From NCBI RefSeq assembly GCF_008932115.1, contig NZ_CP044543.1:2293501-2357500 (forward strand): a DNA stretch of 64,000 nt, given 5' to 3'. This document shows, in pieces, positions 43,406 through 52,178 of the stretch. The position numbers were made by a program, and so were the translations under genes. The notes under the pieces were generated by a model, which saw only the letters and a program-made list of their open reading frames with translations, did not search any database and was not told where the DNA came from. The stretch is from Bradyrhizobium betae. Lineage in GTDB: Bacteria > Pseudomonadota > Alphaproteobacteria > Rhizobiales > Xanthobacteraceae. Positions within the stretch are counted from its first letter, which is position 1. Each line of letters begins with the position of its first letter.

Positions 43406-44533
43406 CTACGCCGCGTTCTTCTTGCGCATGCGGTCGATCAACTGGTCTTCCCAATAGGTGAGGCTGCCGAGCCCGAGCGCCATGGCGTTGGCGCGGCGGT
43501 AGTACATGTGGCAGTCGAACTCCCAGGTGAAGCCCATGCCGCCGTGAACCTGGATGTTGTTCTTGGCGCAGTGCTGAAATGCCTGCGTCGCGCTGATGCG
43601 CGCGGCGGCGGCGGCTTCAGGCAGCTCGGCCGCGTTGGTCGACAGCGCCCAGGCGCCATAATAGCTGTTGGAGCGCGCCAGCGTCGCCGACACATACATG
43701 TCGGCAAGCATGTGCTTGACCGCCTGGAACGAGCCGATCTGACGGCCGAAGGCGATGCGGTCGAGCGCGTAGTCGCGGCCCATCTCCAGCGCGCGGTCGG
43801 AGCCGCCGACCTGCTCGAAGGCACACAGCACAGCGGCGCGGTCGAGCACCTGGGTGAGGATGCTCCAGCCTTCGCCGGCAGCGCCGAGCGGCTCCGCCTT
43901 GCAATCCCTGAACGTGATTTCGGCTTGCCCGCGAGTCGGATCGAGATTGGTGAGACTCTTCACCTCGACGCCGCCGGCCTTGAGGTCGACCAGAAACAGC
44001 GAGATATCGCTGTCACGTCCGCCCGATCCGGTGCGCGCGGCAACAACCGCAAAATCGGCAATCGCGCCATCGGCAACGGGCTTCTTGACCCCGTTGAGCA
44101 CGCCATTCGCAGCCGTCAGCTTGATGGCCTTCGGCGACGGATTGCCATTGCCCTCGAACAGCGCCAGCGTGCCGATCGCCTCGCCCGAGGCAATCGCCGG
44201 CAGCCACTTCTTCTTTTGCGCGTCGCTGCCCGCGATCAGCAGCGCTTCGGCGGCGAGATAGACGGTCGAGGAGAACGGCACCGGTGCATTGGCACGGCCC
44301 ATCTCTTCCGCAATCACGCAGAGTTCGAGATGGCCCGCGCCCGCGCCGCCGAATTCTTCCGGGATCGCGACACCGAGGAAACCCATCTCGGCAAGCCCCT
44401 TCCACAGTTCCTTGTCATAAGGCGCCTTGCCATCGAGCACGACGCGCACCGCCTTCGGCGAGCACTTCTCGGTGAGGAATTTGCGCGCCTGATCGCGGAG
44501 CTGCTTCTGGTCGTCGGAGAAATCAAAATTCAT
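43406..44533 (-). CDS. acyl-CoA dehydrogenase, short type
   Basis: 375-residue FAD-dependent acyl-CoA dehydrogenase of a different subgroup. Visible parts are FLGVAIPEEFGGAGAGHLELCVIAEEMGRANAPVPFSSTVYLAAEALL, SALFEGNGNPSPKAIKLTAANGVL-like region and QVHGGMGFTWEFDCHMYYRRANAMAL near the C-terminus. It lacks the GGTDEI ending of the two longer neighbours. Pairs of long plus short dehydrogenases commonly form mixed tetramers (PimC/PimD or FadE types), so this could be the small subunit for one of them. Its start is an ATG at 44533, the first in frame before the conserved N-terminus MNFDFSDDQKQLRDQARKF. Confidence 0.9.
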   Translation of the reverse strand: MNFDFSDDQKQLRDQARKFLTEKCSPKAVRVVLDGKAPYDKELWKGLAEMGFLGVAIPEEFGGAGAGHLELCVIAEEMGRANAPVPFSSTVYLAAEALLIAGSDAQKKKWLPAIASGEAIGTLALFEGNGNPSPKAIKLTAANGVLNGVKKPVADGAIADFAVVAARTGSGGRDSDISLFLVDLKAGGVEVKSLTNLDPTRGQAEITFRDCKAEPLGAAGEGWSILTQVLDRAAVLCAFEQVGGSDRALEMGRDYALDRIAFGRQIGSFQAVKHMLADMYVSATLARSNSYYGAWALSTNAAELPEAAAAARISATQAFQHCAKNNIQVHGGMGFTWEFDCHMYYRRANAMALGLGSLTYWEDQLIDRMRKKNAA

Positions 44534-44573
44534 GGCGGGCTACCTCTTATTGTCTGTCGCTTGTATTGATGCC

Positions 44574-44675
44574 GTCATTCCGGGGCGCCGCGTAGCGGCG
44601 AGCCCGGAATCCATTTTTCCAGGCGTATGCGGCCCGATGGATTCCGGGCTCGCGCTGCGCGCGCCCCGGAATGAC
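44574..44675. repeat. palindromic intergenic repeat (GTCATTCCGGGGCG type)
   Basis: GTCATTCCGGGGCGC...GCGCCCCGGAATGAC outer inverted ends, with inner GAGCCCGGAATCCAT / ATGGATTCCGGGCTC. Related copies are at 55337-55441 and 56275-56377. It separates the short dehydrogenase gene from the feruloyl-CoA-synthase-like gene. Confidence 0.8.
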
Positions 44676-44695
44676 GAGGTGAGAGGGGTGTATTC

Positions 44696-46567
44696 TCATC
44701 GCAGTACGATCACATCCTGATCCGGCTTGTCGGCATAAAGCCGCTCGACCAGTGCGGCGCGGCGTTCGAGGCCGGCGCGCTGGTTGATGTAGCCCTTGTC
44801 GGTGAGCTCGTTGCCGTCGATCGAAGGCGGCTCGGCCATCAGCAGGGCGCGCGCGATGATGCGGCTGCTGGCGCCTTCGCACTCCCTGTTATGCGTCTCC
44901 AGGCCTAGTCTGAAGCAGGCGACCACCTCGGGATGCTTCACGGCATCCTCGAAGCTCAAGTCGGGATTGCCGGCGAGCTGCCGGCAGGCGTGCAGGTTCG
45001 GCCACGCCAAGAGGCCGATGAAGGCGCGATCCTGCCCCGCGACCAACGCGTCATGCACGACGGGGGTCGCAGCCGCGATCGCATCGGTGCGGAGCGAGCC
45101 GACATGGACGAAAGTGCCGGTGGTGAGCTTGAAGTCCTCCACGACCCGGCCGGCGAAGATGATGCCCTTCACCGGATCGGTATCGTCGACGAACATGCCG
45201 GCGTCGCCGATGCAGTAAAAACCTTCCTCGTCGAACATCTTCCTGGTCAGATCCGGCTGGCCGAAATAGCCGGGCGTGACATTGACGCCGCGCAGGCGCA
45301 GCTCGTATTTCGAGCCGCACGGCACCATCTTCAACTCGACGCCGGGAAACGGCAGACCGATCAGGCCGACGCGCTCGGTATTCCAATAGGTGCCGGTCGA
45401 GGTCGGCGCAGTCTCGGTCGAGCCCCAGCCGGTGTAGAACACGATGCGCTCGCCGCTGGTCTTCACCGCCAGGGCCTGCATGCGCTCGTAGAGATCGTCG
45501 GGCAGCCGCGCGCCGCCATAGGCCATGATCGAAAGGTTCTTGAAGAACGAGCGGCAGAGCGCATCGTCCTTCTCCATGGCCGCCGCAAGCGCCGCGTAGC
45601 CGGCGGGGACGTTGGCGTAATAGGTCGGCGATATCTCGCGCAGATTCTTGATGGTCTCCTCGAGCTGTCCCGGCATCGGCCGGCCGTCGTCGATATAAAG
45701 CGTGCCGCCGTCGACCAGAACGGGATGGAACGCGGCATTGCCGCCCATGGTATGATTCCACGGCATCCAGTCGAGCACGACCGGCAGCGGGCCGCCCGGA
45801 ATGCGCGGCCGGACCTGCATCATCATCGCCGCATTGGCACACATCATCTCCTGCGTGTTGATGACGGCCTTGGGCATGCCGGTCGAGCCGGAGGTAAACA
45901 ACAGCTTGCCGACGGTCTGCGGCGTAATCTTCGCGATCGACGCCTCCACATCGGCCGTCACCGGCGTTGCCGCGAGCTCGGAAAAGCTGACGCTCTTGAT
46001 GCCGTCGCAGGGCCGCACGACGTGAACGACGGTGACGCCGGTGAGGTCGAGCGCCTTCAGCGCCTTTTCGAACGTCGGTCCGTCCTGCACCATCACCACG
46101 GCCGGCTTGATCAGGTCGAACAGATACTTCAGCTTGACGTGGTCGTGGCTCATCAACGAATAGGCCGGCGACACGGGGGCCGCGGGCGAGCGGGCCTGCA
46201 TAGCCGCCTGCGTCATCAGCGCGTGCTCGATCGAATTGCCGGAAAGGATCGTAACCGGGCGTCCCTCGATCTTGAGATTGAGCAGCGCCTGCGTCAGCGC
46301 ATCGACGGTGCGCTTGGCTTCGCCATAGGACACCTTGCGCCATTCGCGGTTCGGACCGCCGCGCTGTGCCAGCCAGATGCGCTCGGGCGCTTGCCTGGCC
46401 CATTTCGCGAGCGAGGCCGGAAGATGCTTCTCGTAGGCCTGCAGCGGAATGCGCGACTTCAGCACCACCGTGCCGTCGGCGCGCCGCTCGACATCAATGT
46501 CGCGCGCCAGCCACTCCACCTTGCGAAAGGCGGGCTTCGTCATCACCGCCGCCGCGCTTCCACTCAT
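44696..46567 (-). CDS. feruloyl-CoA synthase-like AMP-dependent ligase
   Basis: 623-residue ANL enzyme of the feruloyl-CoA synthetase subgroup, probably activating an aromatic or phenylpropenoic acid to its CoA thioester. Motifs are LLFTSGSTGMPKAVINTQ (P-loop), DWMPWNHTMGGNAAFHPVLVDGGTLYIDDGRP (subgroup signature), FYTGWGSTETAPTST (A5), FYCIGDAGMFVDDTDPVKGIIFAGRVVEDFKLTTGTFVHV (hinge region). It lies in the middle of a co-oriented run with dehydrogenases, crotonase and SDR, which fits beta-oxidation of the activated side chain. The exact substrate cannot be read; ferulate/coumarate is inferred from family. Confidence 0.85.
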   Translation of the reverse strand: MSGSAAAVMTKPAFRKVEWLARDIDVERRADGTVVLKSRIPLQAYEKHLPASLAKWARQAPERIWLAQRGGPNREWRKVSYGEAKRTVDALTQALLNLKIEGRPVTILSGNSIEHALMTQAAMQARSPAAPVSPAYSLMSHDHVKLKYLFDLIKPAVVMVQDGPTFEKALKALDLTGVTVVHVVRPCDGIKSVSFSELAATPVTADVEASIAKITPQTVGKLLFTSGSTGMPKAVINTQEMMCANAAMMMQVRPRIPGGPLPVVLDWMPWNHTMGGNAAFHPVLVDGGTLYIDDGRPMPGQLEETIKNLREISPTYYANVPAGYAALAAAMEKDDALCRSFFKNLSIMAYGGARLPDDLYERMQALAVKTSGERIVFYTGWGSTETAPTSTGTYWNTERVGLIGLPFPGVELKMVPCGSKYELRLRGVNVTPGYFGQPDLTRKMFDEEGFYCIGDAGMFVDDTDPVKGIIFAGRVVEDFKLTTGTFVHVGSLRTDAIAAATPVVHDALVAGQDRAFIGLLAWPNLHACRQLAGNPDLSFEDAVKHPEVVACFRLGLETHNRECEGASSRIIARALLMAEPPSIDGNELTDKGYINQRAGLERRAALVERLYADKPDQDVIVLR

Positions 46568-46611
46568 TTTGCGTCTCCCGGAATTACTGTCCTTTGCGGA
46601 TCTTCGTCGTT

Positions 46612-47418
46612 TCAGCGCTTGATATAGACAGGCTTTCGCTTCTCAAGGAAGGCCCTGATGCCTTCCGAAAATTCCTCGGAGCGACTGCACAGGACCTGGT
46701 TGCGGTCCTCCATCGCGATCACGGCCTCCAGCGATCCGGCATCGACGCTCATGTTGAGACATTCCTTGGACAGGCGCAGTCCGACCGGCGAAGCCGTCAT
46801 CATCGCATCGACATAGGGCGCGGCGGCGTCATCGAGCTTGTCTTCATCGACGACCTCGGAGACGAGCCCGACCGCAAGCGCCCGCTCGGCACCGATGAAG
46901 CGCCCCGTGAGGATCAGCTCGGACGCCACGGAAACACCGACGAGCCGCGGCAGGAAATAGCTGGTGCCGATGTCGCAGCCGCCGAGGCCGAGCTTGATGA
47001 AGGCGCAGTTCATCCGCGCCGATTTCGTCGCGATGCGGATGTCGGAAGCGAGCGCCAGCGCAAAGCCGCCACCGGCCGCCGCCCCCTGCACCAGCGACAG
47101 GATCGGCTGCGGGCAGCGCCGCATCAGCATCACGATGTCGGCGATGCGCCGCTGCGAGTCCAAGGATTCCGTGACGCCGGGCGGCTCCTGCTGCCCGGCA
47201 CGGCGCACCATCGCCGCCTTGAGATCGAGGCCTGCGCAGAAATTCTTGCCGGCACCCTTCAGCACCACAACACGGGTGTCGCGGTTGCGCTGCAGGCCCT
47301 GGAAATAGACGTTGAGCGCGTCGATCAGCGCCGGATCGAGCGCGTTGAGACTGTCAGGACGATTGAGCGTCACCCGGTCGACGCCGTCGTCATGCTCGAT
47401 CAGCAGCGGTTGGGACAT
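46612..47418 (-). CDS. enoyl-CoA hydratase/isomerase (crotonase) family protein
   Basis: 268-residue crotonase-fold enzyme, probably hydrating an enoyl-CoA. The oxyanion-hole parts are KGAGKNFCAGLDLKAAM and QGAAAGGGFALALASDIRIATKSARMNCAFIKLGLGGCDIGTSYFLPR. The start at 47418 (MSQPLLIEHDDGVDRVTLNRPDSLNAL) is chosen because the upstream extension to 47460 runs towards a repeat. Only 44 bases separate its stop from the ligase gene start, so the pair is probably cotranscribed. Confidence 0.9.
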   Translation of the reverse strand: MSQPLLIEHDDGVDRVTLNRPDSLNALDPALIDALNVYFQGLQRNRDTRVVVLKGAGKNFCAGLDLKAAMVRRAGQQEPPGVTESLDSQRRIADIVMLMRRCPQPILSLVQGAAAGGGFALALASDIRIATKSARMNCAFIKLGLGGCDIGTSYFLPRLVGVSVASELILTGRFIGAERALAVGLVSEVVDEDKLDDAAAPYVDAMMTASPVGLRLSKECLNMSVDAGSLEAVIAMEDRNQVLCSRSEEFSEGIRAFLEKRKPVYIKR

Positions 47419-47458
47419 GGGAGACTCGTCCTTTCGTGCCACACGGAGGCCGTCTGCC

Positions 47459-47617
47459 ACCCTCCCCTGGAGGGGGAGGGTCGGCTCACGTTGAGCGCAG
47501 CGAAATGTGAGACGGGGTGGGGTGACAGCCTCTCCACCTGAGACGCTGCCCGTGTGGAGAGATCACCCCTCCCCGCTCGCGCTTCGCGCGATCGACCCTC
47601 TCCCTCCAGGGGAGGGT
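47459..47617. repeat. large palindromic intergenic repeat (ACCCTCCCCTGGAGG type)
   Basis: ACCCTCCCCTGGAGGGGGAGGGT at one end is inverted relative to ACCCTCTCCCTCCAGGGGAGGGT at the other; inner segments GACGGGGTGGGGTGA and TCACCCCTCCCC pair too. It fills the gap between the crotonase and SDR genes. A common type in Bradyrhizobium genomes, to my recollection. Confidence 0.7.
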
Positions 47618-47629
47618 AAGAAGCCCGCT

Positions 47630-48388
47630 CTACCGCGGGGCCATACGGATCGCGCCGTCGAGACGGATGGTCTCGCCGTTGAGCATCGGATTCTCGACGA
47701 TGTGCACGGCGAGCGAGCCGTATTCCTTGGCATCGCCGAGGCGCGAGGGATGCGGCACCTGGGCGCCCAGGCTCTTGCGGGCTTCCTCGTTGAGACCCAT
47801 CAGCAGCGGCGTGAAGAACAGGCCGGGCGCGATGGTGTTGACGCGGATCTTCTGGCTGGCGAGGTCGCGCGCGGCCGGCAGCGTGAGGCCGACGACGCCG
47901 CCCTTCGAGGCCGAATAGGCGATCTGGCCGATCTGGCCTTCATAGGCGGCAACCGAAGCGGTGTTGATGATGACGCCGCGCTCTTCACCGACCGGCTCGA
48001 TCGTGACGAGGCGCTCGGCGAACAGCCGCAGGCAGTTGAAGGTGCCGATCAGATTGACGTTGATGATGCGCGCGAACTTTTCCAGGGGATAGACGCCGTC
48101 GCGGCCGACGATGCGCTGCGAGCCGCCGATGCCGGCGCAATTCATCAGCACGCGGGCGACGCCATGCGCGGCTTCCGCCTTGGCGATCGCGGCCTTGATC
48201 TGCTCCTCGCTGGTGACGTCGGCGTGGAGCGCGACGCCCTTCACCTCGGCGGCGACCTTCTCGGCGTTGTCCTTGTTCTGGTCGATCACGCCGATCTTGG
48301 CGCCTTTGGCCGCCATGGCGCGGGCGGTCGCTTCGCCGAGGCCCGAACCGCCACCGGTGATGAGAACGGCTACGTCTTTCAATTCCAT
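47630..48388 (-). CDS. SDR family 3-hydroxyacyl-CoA dehydrogenase-like protein
   Basis: 252-residue short-chain dehydrogenase, similar to type II (HSD17B10-like) 3-hydroxyacyl-CoA dehydrogenases. The cofactor loop is TGGGSGLGEAT, then NCAGIG, the catalytic Ser in NTASVAAYEG and Tyr/Lys in YSASKGGV, and the C-terminal DGAIRMAPR ending typical of the subgroup. It would oxidise the hydroxyacyl-CoA made by the crotonase downstream. It is the gene after tetR on the same strand. Confidence 0.9.
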   Translation of the reverse strand: MELKDVAVLITGGGSGLGEATARAMAAKGAKIGVIDQNKDNAEKVAAEVKGVALHADVTSEEQIKAAIAKAEAAHGVARVLMNCAGIGGSQRIVGRDGVYPLEKFARIINVNLIGTFNCLRLFAERLVTIEPVGEERGVIINTASVAAYEGQIGQIAYSASKGGVVGLTLPAARDLASQKIRVNTIAPGLFFTPLLMGLNEEARKSLGAQVPHPSRLGDAKEYGSLAVHIVENPMLNGETIRLDGAIRMAPR

Positions 48389-48443
48389 CGCTTGTACCTT
48401 TTCCTTGGGCGTTTCTTCTCTAGACTTCTGCGTTCTGGCCGGA

Positions 48444-49103
48444 TTATCCGGCCGCGGCAGCTTCCCCAGCTTGCGTGAGGATGCCGCCGCAGATCAGCGT
48501 TTCCATGTGCTTGATATATTGCCGGCAGACTTCATCGGTGACCGGGCCGACACCTGTCGCGCGCGACATCGCGTGCCGGCCGAAGAACAGGTGATCGCAG
48601 GCGCCGATCAGGCTGGTGTAGAACAGCACCGGATCGGTCGCGCGAAACTCGCCACGGCTGACGCCTTCGGCGAGCAGGCGGCGATGAAAGTCGAGCAGCG
48701 GCGCGACGAAGAACTTCGAGACTTCGTCGGCGGAGCCTGCGTCTGTTTCATGCAGGAGATAGTGGATCAGCCGGTTCATGTACGGGAACCGATAGTAGGC
48801 GCGGATGATTCCGCCGATATGCAGCTTCAGCTTCGCGGTCGGCGTGATCGGCTGGGCCAGCAGATATTCGAGATTGGACAGCTCGGTCCCCGCGTCGCGC
48901 TCGAGCAGCGCCAGCAGCAGGCCGTCCTTGTTGCCGAAATGATATTTGACCAGCGCGGCGTTGGCGCCGGATTTCTGGGCGATGTCGGAGAGCGAAATCT
49001 CGATCGAGGAGCGTTCGATCATCAGCTCGCTCGCGGCCACGAGCAATTTCTCTGCCGTGGAATTCTTTGCGCTGGGGAGCCTGTTCGGTACGCTGATAGT
49101 CAC
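48444..49103 (-). CDS. TetR family transcriptional regulator
   Basis: 219-residue repressor. The N-terminal helix-turn-helix (about 30-60) is IEISLSDIAQKSGANAALVKYHFGNKDGLLLALLE; the rest is a helical ligand-binding domain with a C-terminal TetR_C-like part (VGPVTDEVCRQYIKHMETLICGGI). It lies at the head of the minus-strand catabolic run and divergent from the thiolase gene, with a palindrome between them. It is therefore the probable regulator of both, responding to an acyl-CoA; this is inference from location. Confidence 0.88.
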   Translation of the reverse strand: MTISVPNRLPSAKNSTAEKLLVAASELMIERSSIEISLSDIAQKSGANAALVKYHFGNKDGLLLALLERDAGTELSNLEYLLAQPITPTAKLKLHIGGIIRAYYRFPYMNRLIHYLLHETDAGSADEVSKFFVAPLLDFHRRLLAEGVSRGEFRATDPVLFYTSLIGACDHLFFGRHAMSRATGVGPVTDEVCRQYIKHMETLICGGILTQAGEAAAAG

Positions 49104-49177
49104 GGAGATCCCTGTTCTCGCCGCCTGGAGCGGGGCGCAGATAAGCCGAAGCAGCGCCTCATCACAAGAGTTAATTG

Positions 49178-49195
49178 ATCGATTGACTAATCGAT
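49178..49195. promoter_or_regulatory. palindromic operator candidate between tetR and thiolase genes
   Basis: Perfect 7-bp inverted repeat ATCGATT-GACT-AATCGAT, 18 bases in total, lying 67 bases before the thiolase start and 75 bases before the tetR start. Size and position fit a TetR-type operator controlling both directions. Confidence 0.6.
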
Positions 49196-49261
49196 ATCCC
49201 GCCCCTTAAATCCGCCCCGACAACCCAACCCGATACGGAACAAATTCAGGGAGAGACCGAA

Positions 49262-50434
49262 ATGGCCGAGGCATACATCGTCGCCGCTGCGCGTACCGCC
49301 GGCGGGCGCAAGGGGGGCCGCCTCGCCGGCTGGCATCCGGCCGATCTGGCCGCCAAGGTGCTGGACGAGCTGGTCGACCGCACCAAGGTCGATCCCGCCC
49401 TCGTCGAGGACGTGATCATGGGCTGCGTCATGCAGGTCGGCGAGCAGTCCAACAACGTCGCCCGCAACGCCATCATGGCCTCGAAGCTGCCGGAGAGCGT
49501 TCCTGGCACCTCGATCGACCGCCAGTGCGGTTCGTCGCAGCAGGCGCTGCACTTCGCGGCGCAGGCGGTGATGTCGGGCGCGATGGACGTGGTGATCGCG
49601 GCCGGCGTGGAATCGATGACGCGCGTGCCGATGGGCCTGTCGTCGCAGCTCCCGGCCAAGAACGGCTTTGGCAATTACAAGAGCCCGGGCATCGAGCACC
49701 GCTATCCGAACATCGTGTTCAGCCAGTTCACCGGCGCCGAGATGATGGCCGAGAAGTACGGCCTCTCGAAGGATGACCTCGACGAATACTCCTACAACAG
49801 CCATCAGCGCGCGATCGCGGCAACGCAGGCCGGTCACTTCAAGAAGGAGATCGTGCCGCTCGAGATCACCCGCGCCGACGGCTCCAAGGACACCCATCAC
49901 ATCGACGAGGGCATCCGCTTCGACGCCACGCTCGACGGCATCAAGGGCGTCAAGCTGATCGCCGAGAACGGCAAGCTGTCCGCGGCCAGCGCCAGCCAGA
50001 TCTGCGACGGCGCCTCCGGCGTCATGGTGGTGAACGAGCGCGGCCTGAAGCAGCTCGGCGTGAAGCCGATCGCGCGCATCCATCACATGACCATGACCGG
50101 TGGCGATCCCGTCATCATGCTCGATGCGCCGCTGCACGCCACGAAGAAGGCGTTGGAGAAGGCCGGCATGAAGATCGGCGACATCGACCTGTTCGAGGTC
50201 AACGAGGCCTTTGCCTCGGTGCCGACCGCGTGGCTAAAGACCACCGGCGCCGACCCGGAGCGCCTTAACGTCAATGGCGGCGCGATCGCGCTCGGCCATC
50301 CCCTCGGCGGCTCCGGAACCAAGCTGATGACGACGCTGGTCCACGCCCTGCATCAGCGCGGCAAGCGCTATGGTCTGCAGACCATGTGCGAAGGCGGCGG
50401 CATGGCCAACGTGACGATCGTCGAACGGCTGTAA
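49262..50434 (+). CDS. acetyl-CoA acetyltransferase / 3-ketoacyl-CoA thiolase
   Basis: 390-residue thiolase, catalysing the last step of beta-oxidation (thiolytic cleavage) or the reverse condensation. The nucleophilic cysteine is C89 in SIDRQCGSSQQAL; the acid/base residues are H346 in GAIALGHPLGGSG and C376 in MCEGGGMAN. Length and motifs are of the FadA/FadI-like degradative group more than of biosynthetic PhaA. It has a good ribosome-binding site (AGGGAGA, about 49248-49254). It diverges from the TetR gene and precedes an acyl ligase gene. Confidence 0.93.
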   Translation: MAEAYIVAAARTAGGRKGGRLAGWHPADLAAKVLDELVDRTKVDPALVEDVIMGCVMQVGEQSNNVARNAIMASKLPESVPGTSIDRQCGSSQQALHFAAQAVMSGAMDVVIAAGVESMTRVPMGLSSQLPAKNGFGNYKSPGIEHRYPNIVFSQFTGAEMMAEKYGLSKDDLDEYSYNSHQRAIAATQAGHFKKEIVPLEITRADGSKDTHHIDEGIRFDATLDGIKGVKLIAENGKLSAASASQICDGASGVMVVNERGLKQLGVKPIARIHHMTMTGGDPVIMLDAPLHATKKALEKAGMKIGDIDLFEVNEAFASVPTAWLKTTGADPERLNVNGGAIALGHPLGGSGTKLMTTLVHALHQRGKRYGLQTMCEGGGMANVTIVERL

Positions 50435-50451
50435 GCGACTGCCACGCAAAC

Positions 50452-50600
50452 GGTGTCGTCCCGGACAAGCGCGCCTCAAGCGCGCGCCGATCCGGGACCC
50501 ATAACCAGCGAAGTTTGTGGTTATGCTGCGCCGGAGCTCCATCTCGTTTCAACAACCACGTCCTGTGGTTATGGGTCCCCGCGTTCGCGGGGACGACACC
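50452..50600. repeat. palindromic intergenic repeat (GGTGTCGTCCCGG type)
   Basis: GGTGTCGTCCCGG at the left end is inverted relative to GGGGACGACACC at the right end; inner segments GGGACCCATAACCA / TGGTTATGGGTCCC form a second pair. It lies between the thiolase and ligase genes, which are on the same strand. Confidence 0.75.
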
Positions 50601-50623
50601 TTGTTTGCCGCGAGACCTCCCCG

Positions 50624-52168
50624 ATGACCCACCCCTCCATCTACGCCCGCACCACACCCGACAAGATCGCCTACCAGATGGCCGGGACCGGCAAGGCGAT
50701 CACCTATCGCGAGCTCGACGAGCTCTCGAACCAGGGCGCGAACCTGTTCCGTTCGCTCGGCCTGAAGGCCGGCGACCACATCGCGCTGCTGATGGAAAAC
50801 CGCCTCGCCTTCATGGAAATCTGCTGGGCGGCCCAGCGCAGTGGGCTCTATTACACCGCGATCAGCCGCTATCTGAAGCAGGACGAGATCGACTACATCA
50901 TCGCCGATTGCGGCGCCAAGGTCGTCATCACCACGCCGAAATGCGCCGACCAGATCAAGGCCCTGATCAAGGGCACGCCCGGCGAGCCGATCTTCTACAT
51001 GGTCGACGAGCCGCTGCCGGGCTTCCGCTCCTACGACAAGGAAGCGGCCGCGCAGCCGGTGACGCCGATCGCGGACGAGGTCGCCGGCTACGACATGCTG
51101 TATTCGTCGGGTACGACCGGCCGCCCCAAGGGCATCAAGAAGGCGTTCGAAGGCAACGCGATCGACGTGCCCAACGCATTCCTGCGCGTGCTTTGCGCCG
51201 ACATGTGCGGCATGAATGCGGAGAGCACCTATCTGTCGCCGGCGCCGCTCTATCACGCGGCTCCGCTGCGCTTCAACATGATGGCCGTCGTGCTCGGCGG
51301 CACCTCCATCATCATGGAGCATTTTGACGCCGAAGAGTTCCTGAGGCTGGTCGAGAAATACAAGGTCACGCAGTCGCAGCTGGTGCCGACCATGTTCGTG
51401 CGCATGCTGAAACTGCCGGACGAGGTCCGCACCAGGTACGACGTCTCGACGCTGAAAGGCGCGATCCACGCCGCCGCGCCCTGCCCGGTCGACGTGAAGG
51501 CCAGGATGATCGAATGGTGGGGACCGATCCTGATCGAGTACTACGCGGGATCGGAAGGCAACGGCGTCACCGTCTGCAACTCGCAACAATGGCTGGAGCA
51601 CCGCGGCAGCGTCGGCCGCGCCGTGGTCGGCAAGATCAAGATTCTGGACGAGAACGACGAGGAGCAGCCGACCGGTGAGATCGGCACGGTGTACTTCGCC
51701 GACGCGCCGGCGTTCACCTATCACAACGACCCCGAGAAGACGAAGAAGGCCTACAACGCCAAGGGCTGGTCGACGCTCGGCGACGTCGGCTATCTCGACA
51801 AGGACGGCTTCCTGTTCCTCACCGACCGCAAGTCCTACATGATCATTTCCGGCGGGGTGAACATCTACCCGCAGGAGACCGAGGACGTGCTGATTACCCA
51901 TCCTGAGATCGCCGACGTCGCCGTGTTTGGCGTCCCGAACGAGGAGATGGGCGAAGAGGTGAAGGCGGTGGTGCAGCCGCACGACATGACGCGCGCCGGC
52001 AAGGCGCTCGAGGCCGACTTGATCGCCTATTGCAGGACGCGACTCTCCGCCATCAAGTGCCCGCGCTCGATCGACTTCGAATCCGAGCTGCCGCGAACAC
52101 CCACGGGCAAGCTGGTGAAGCGGCATCTGCGCGACAAATATTGGCCGAAGGCGGCGGCGAAGATTTAG
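50624..52168 (+). CDS. acyl-CoA synthetase (AMP-forming, FadD-like)
   Basis: 514-residue ANL enzyme. Motifs are DMLYSSGTTGRPKGIKKAF (P-loop), EYYAGSEGNGVTVCN (A5), GWSTLGDVGYLDKDGFLFLTDRKSYMIISGGVNIYPQETED (hinge and A8), and C-terminal RTPTGKLVKRHLRDKYW with the catalytic lysine. The ATG at 50624 (MTHPSIYARTTPDK) begins the domain; the longer frame to 50453 would be translated from the palindromic repeat and is rejected. It probably activates a carboxylic acid for the thiolase-containing pathway. The exact substrate is unknown. Confidence 0.9.
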   Translation: MTHPSIYARTTPDKIAYQMAGTGKAITYRELDELSNQGANLFRSLGLKAGDHIALLMENRLAFMEICWAAQRSGLYYTAISRYLKQDEIDYIIADCGAKVVITTPKCADQIKALIKGTPGEPIFYMVDEPLPGFRSYDKEAAAQPVTPIADEVAGYDMLYSSGTTGRPKGIKKAFEGNAIDVPNAFLRVLCADMCGMNAESTYLSPAPLYHAAPLRFNMMAVVLGGTSIIMEHFDAEEFLRLVEKYKVTQSQLVPTMFVRMLKLPDEVRTRYDVSTLKGAIHAAAPCPVDVKARMIEWWGPILIEYYAGSEGNGVTVCNSQQWLEHRGSVGRAVVGKIKILDENDEEQPTGEIGTVYFADAPAFTYHNDPEKTKKAYNAKGWSTLGDVGYLDKDGFLFLTDRKSYMIISGGVNIYPQETEDVLITHPEIADVAVFGVPNEEMGEEVKAVVQPHDMTRAGKALEADLIAYCRTRLSAIKCPRSIDFESELPRTPTGKLVKRHLRDKYWPKAAAKI

Positions 52169-52178
52169 CGATCAAGCC

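Noticed and set aside
44933..46627. Plus-strand 564-codon frame opposite the feruloyl-CoA-synthase-like gene
   Set aside because: Antisense shadow; ligase motifs on the minus strand are clear.
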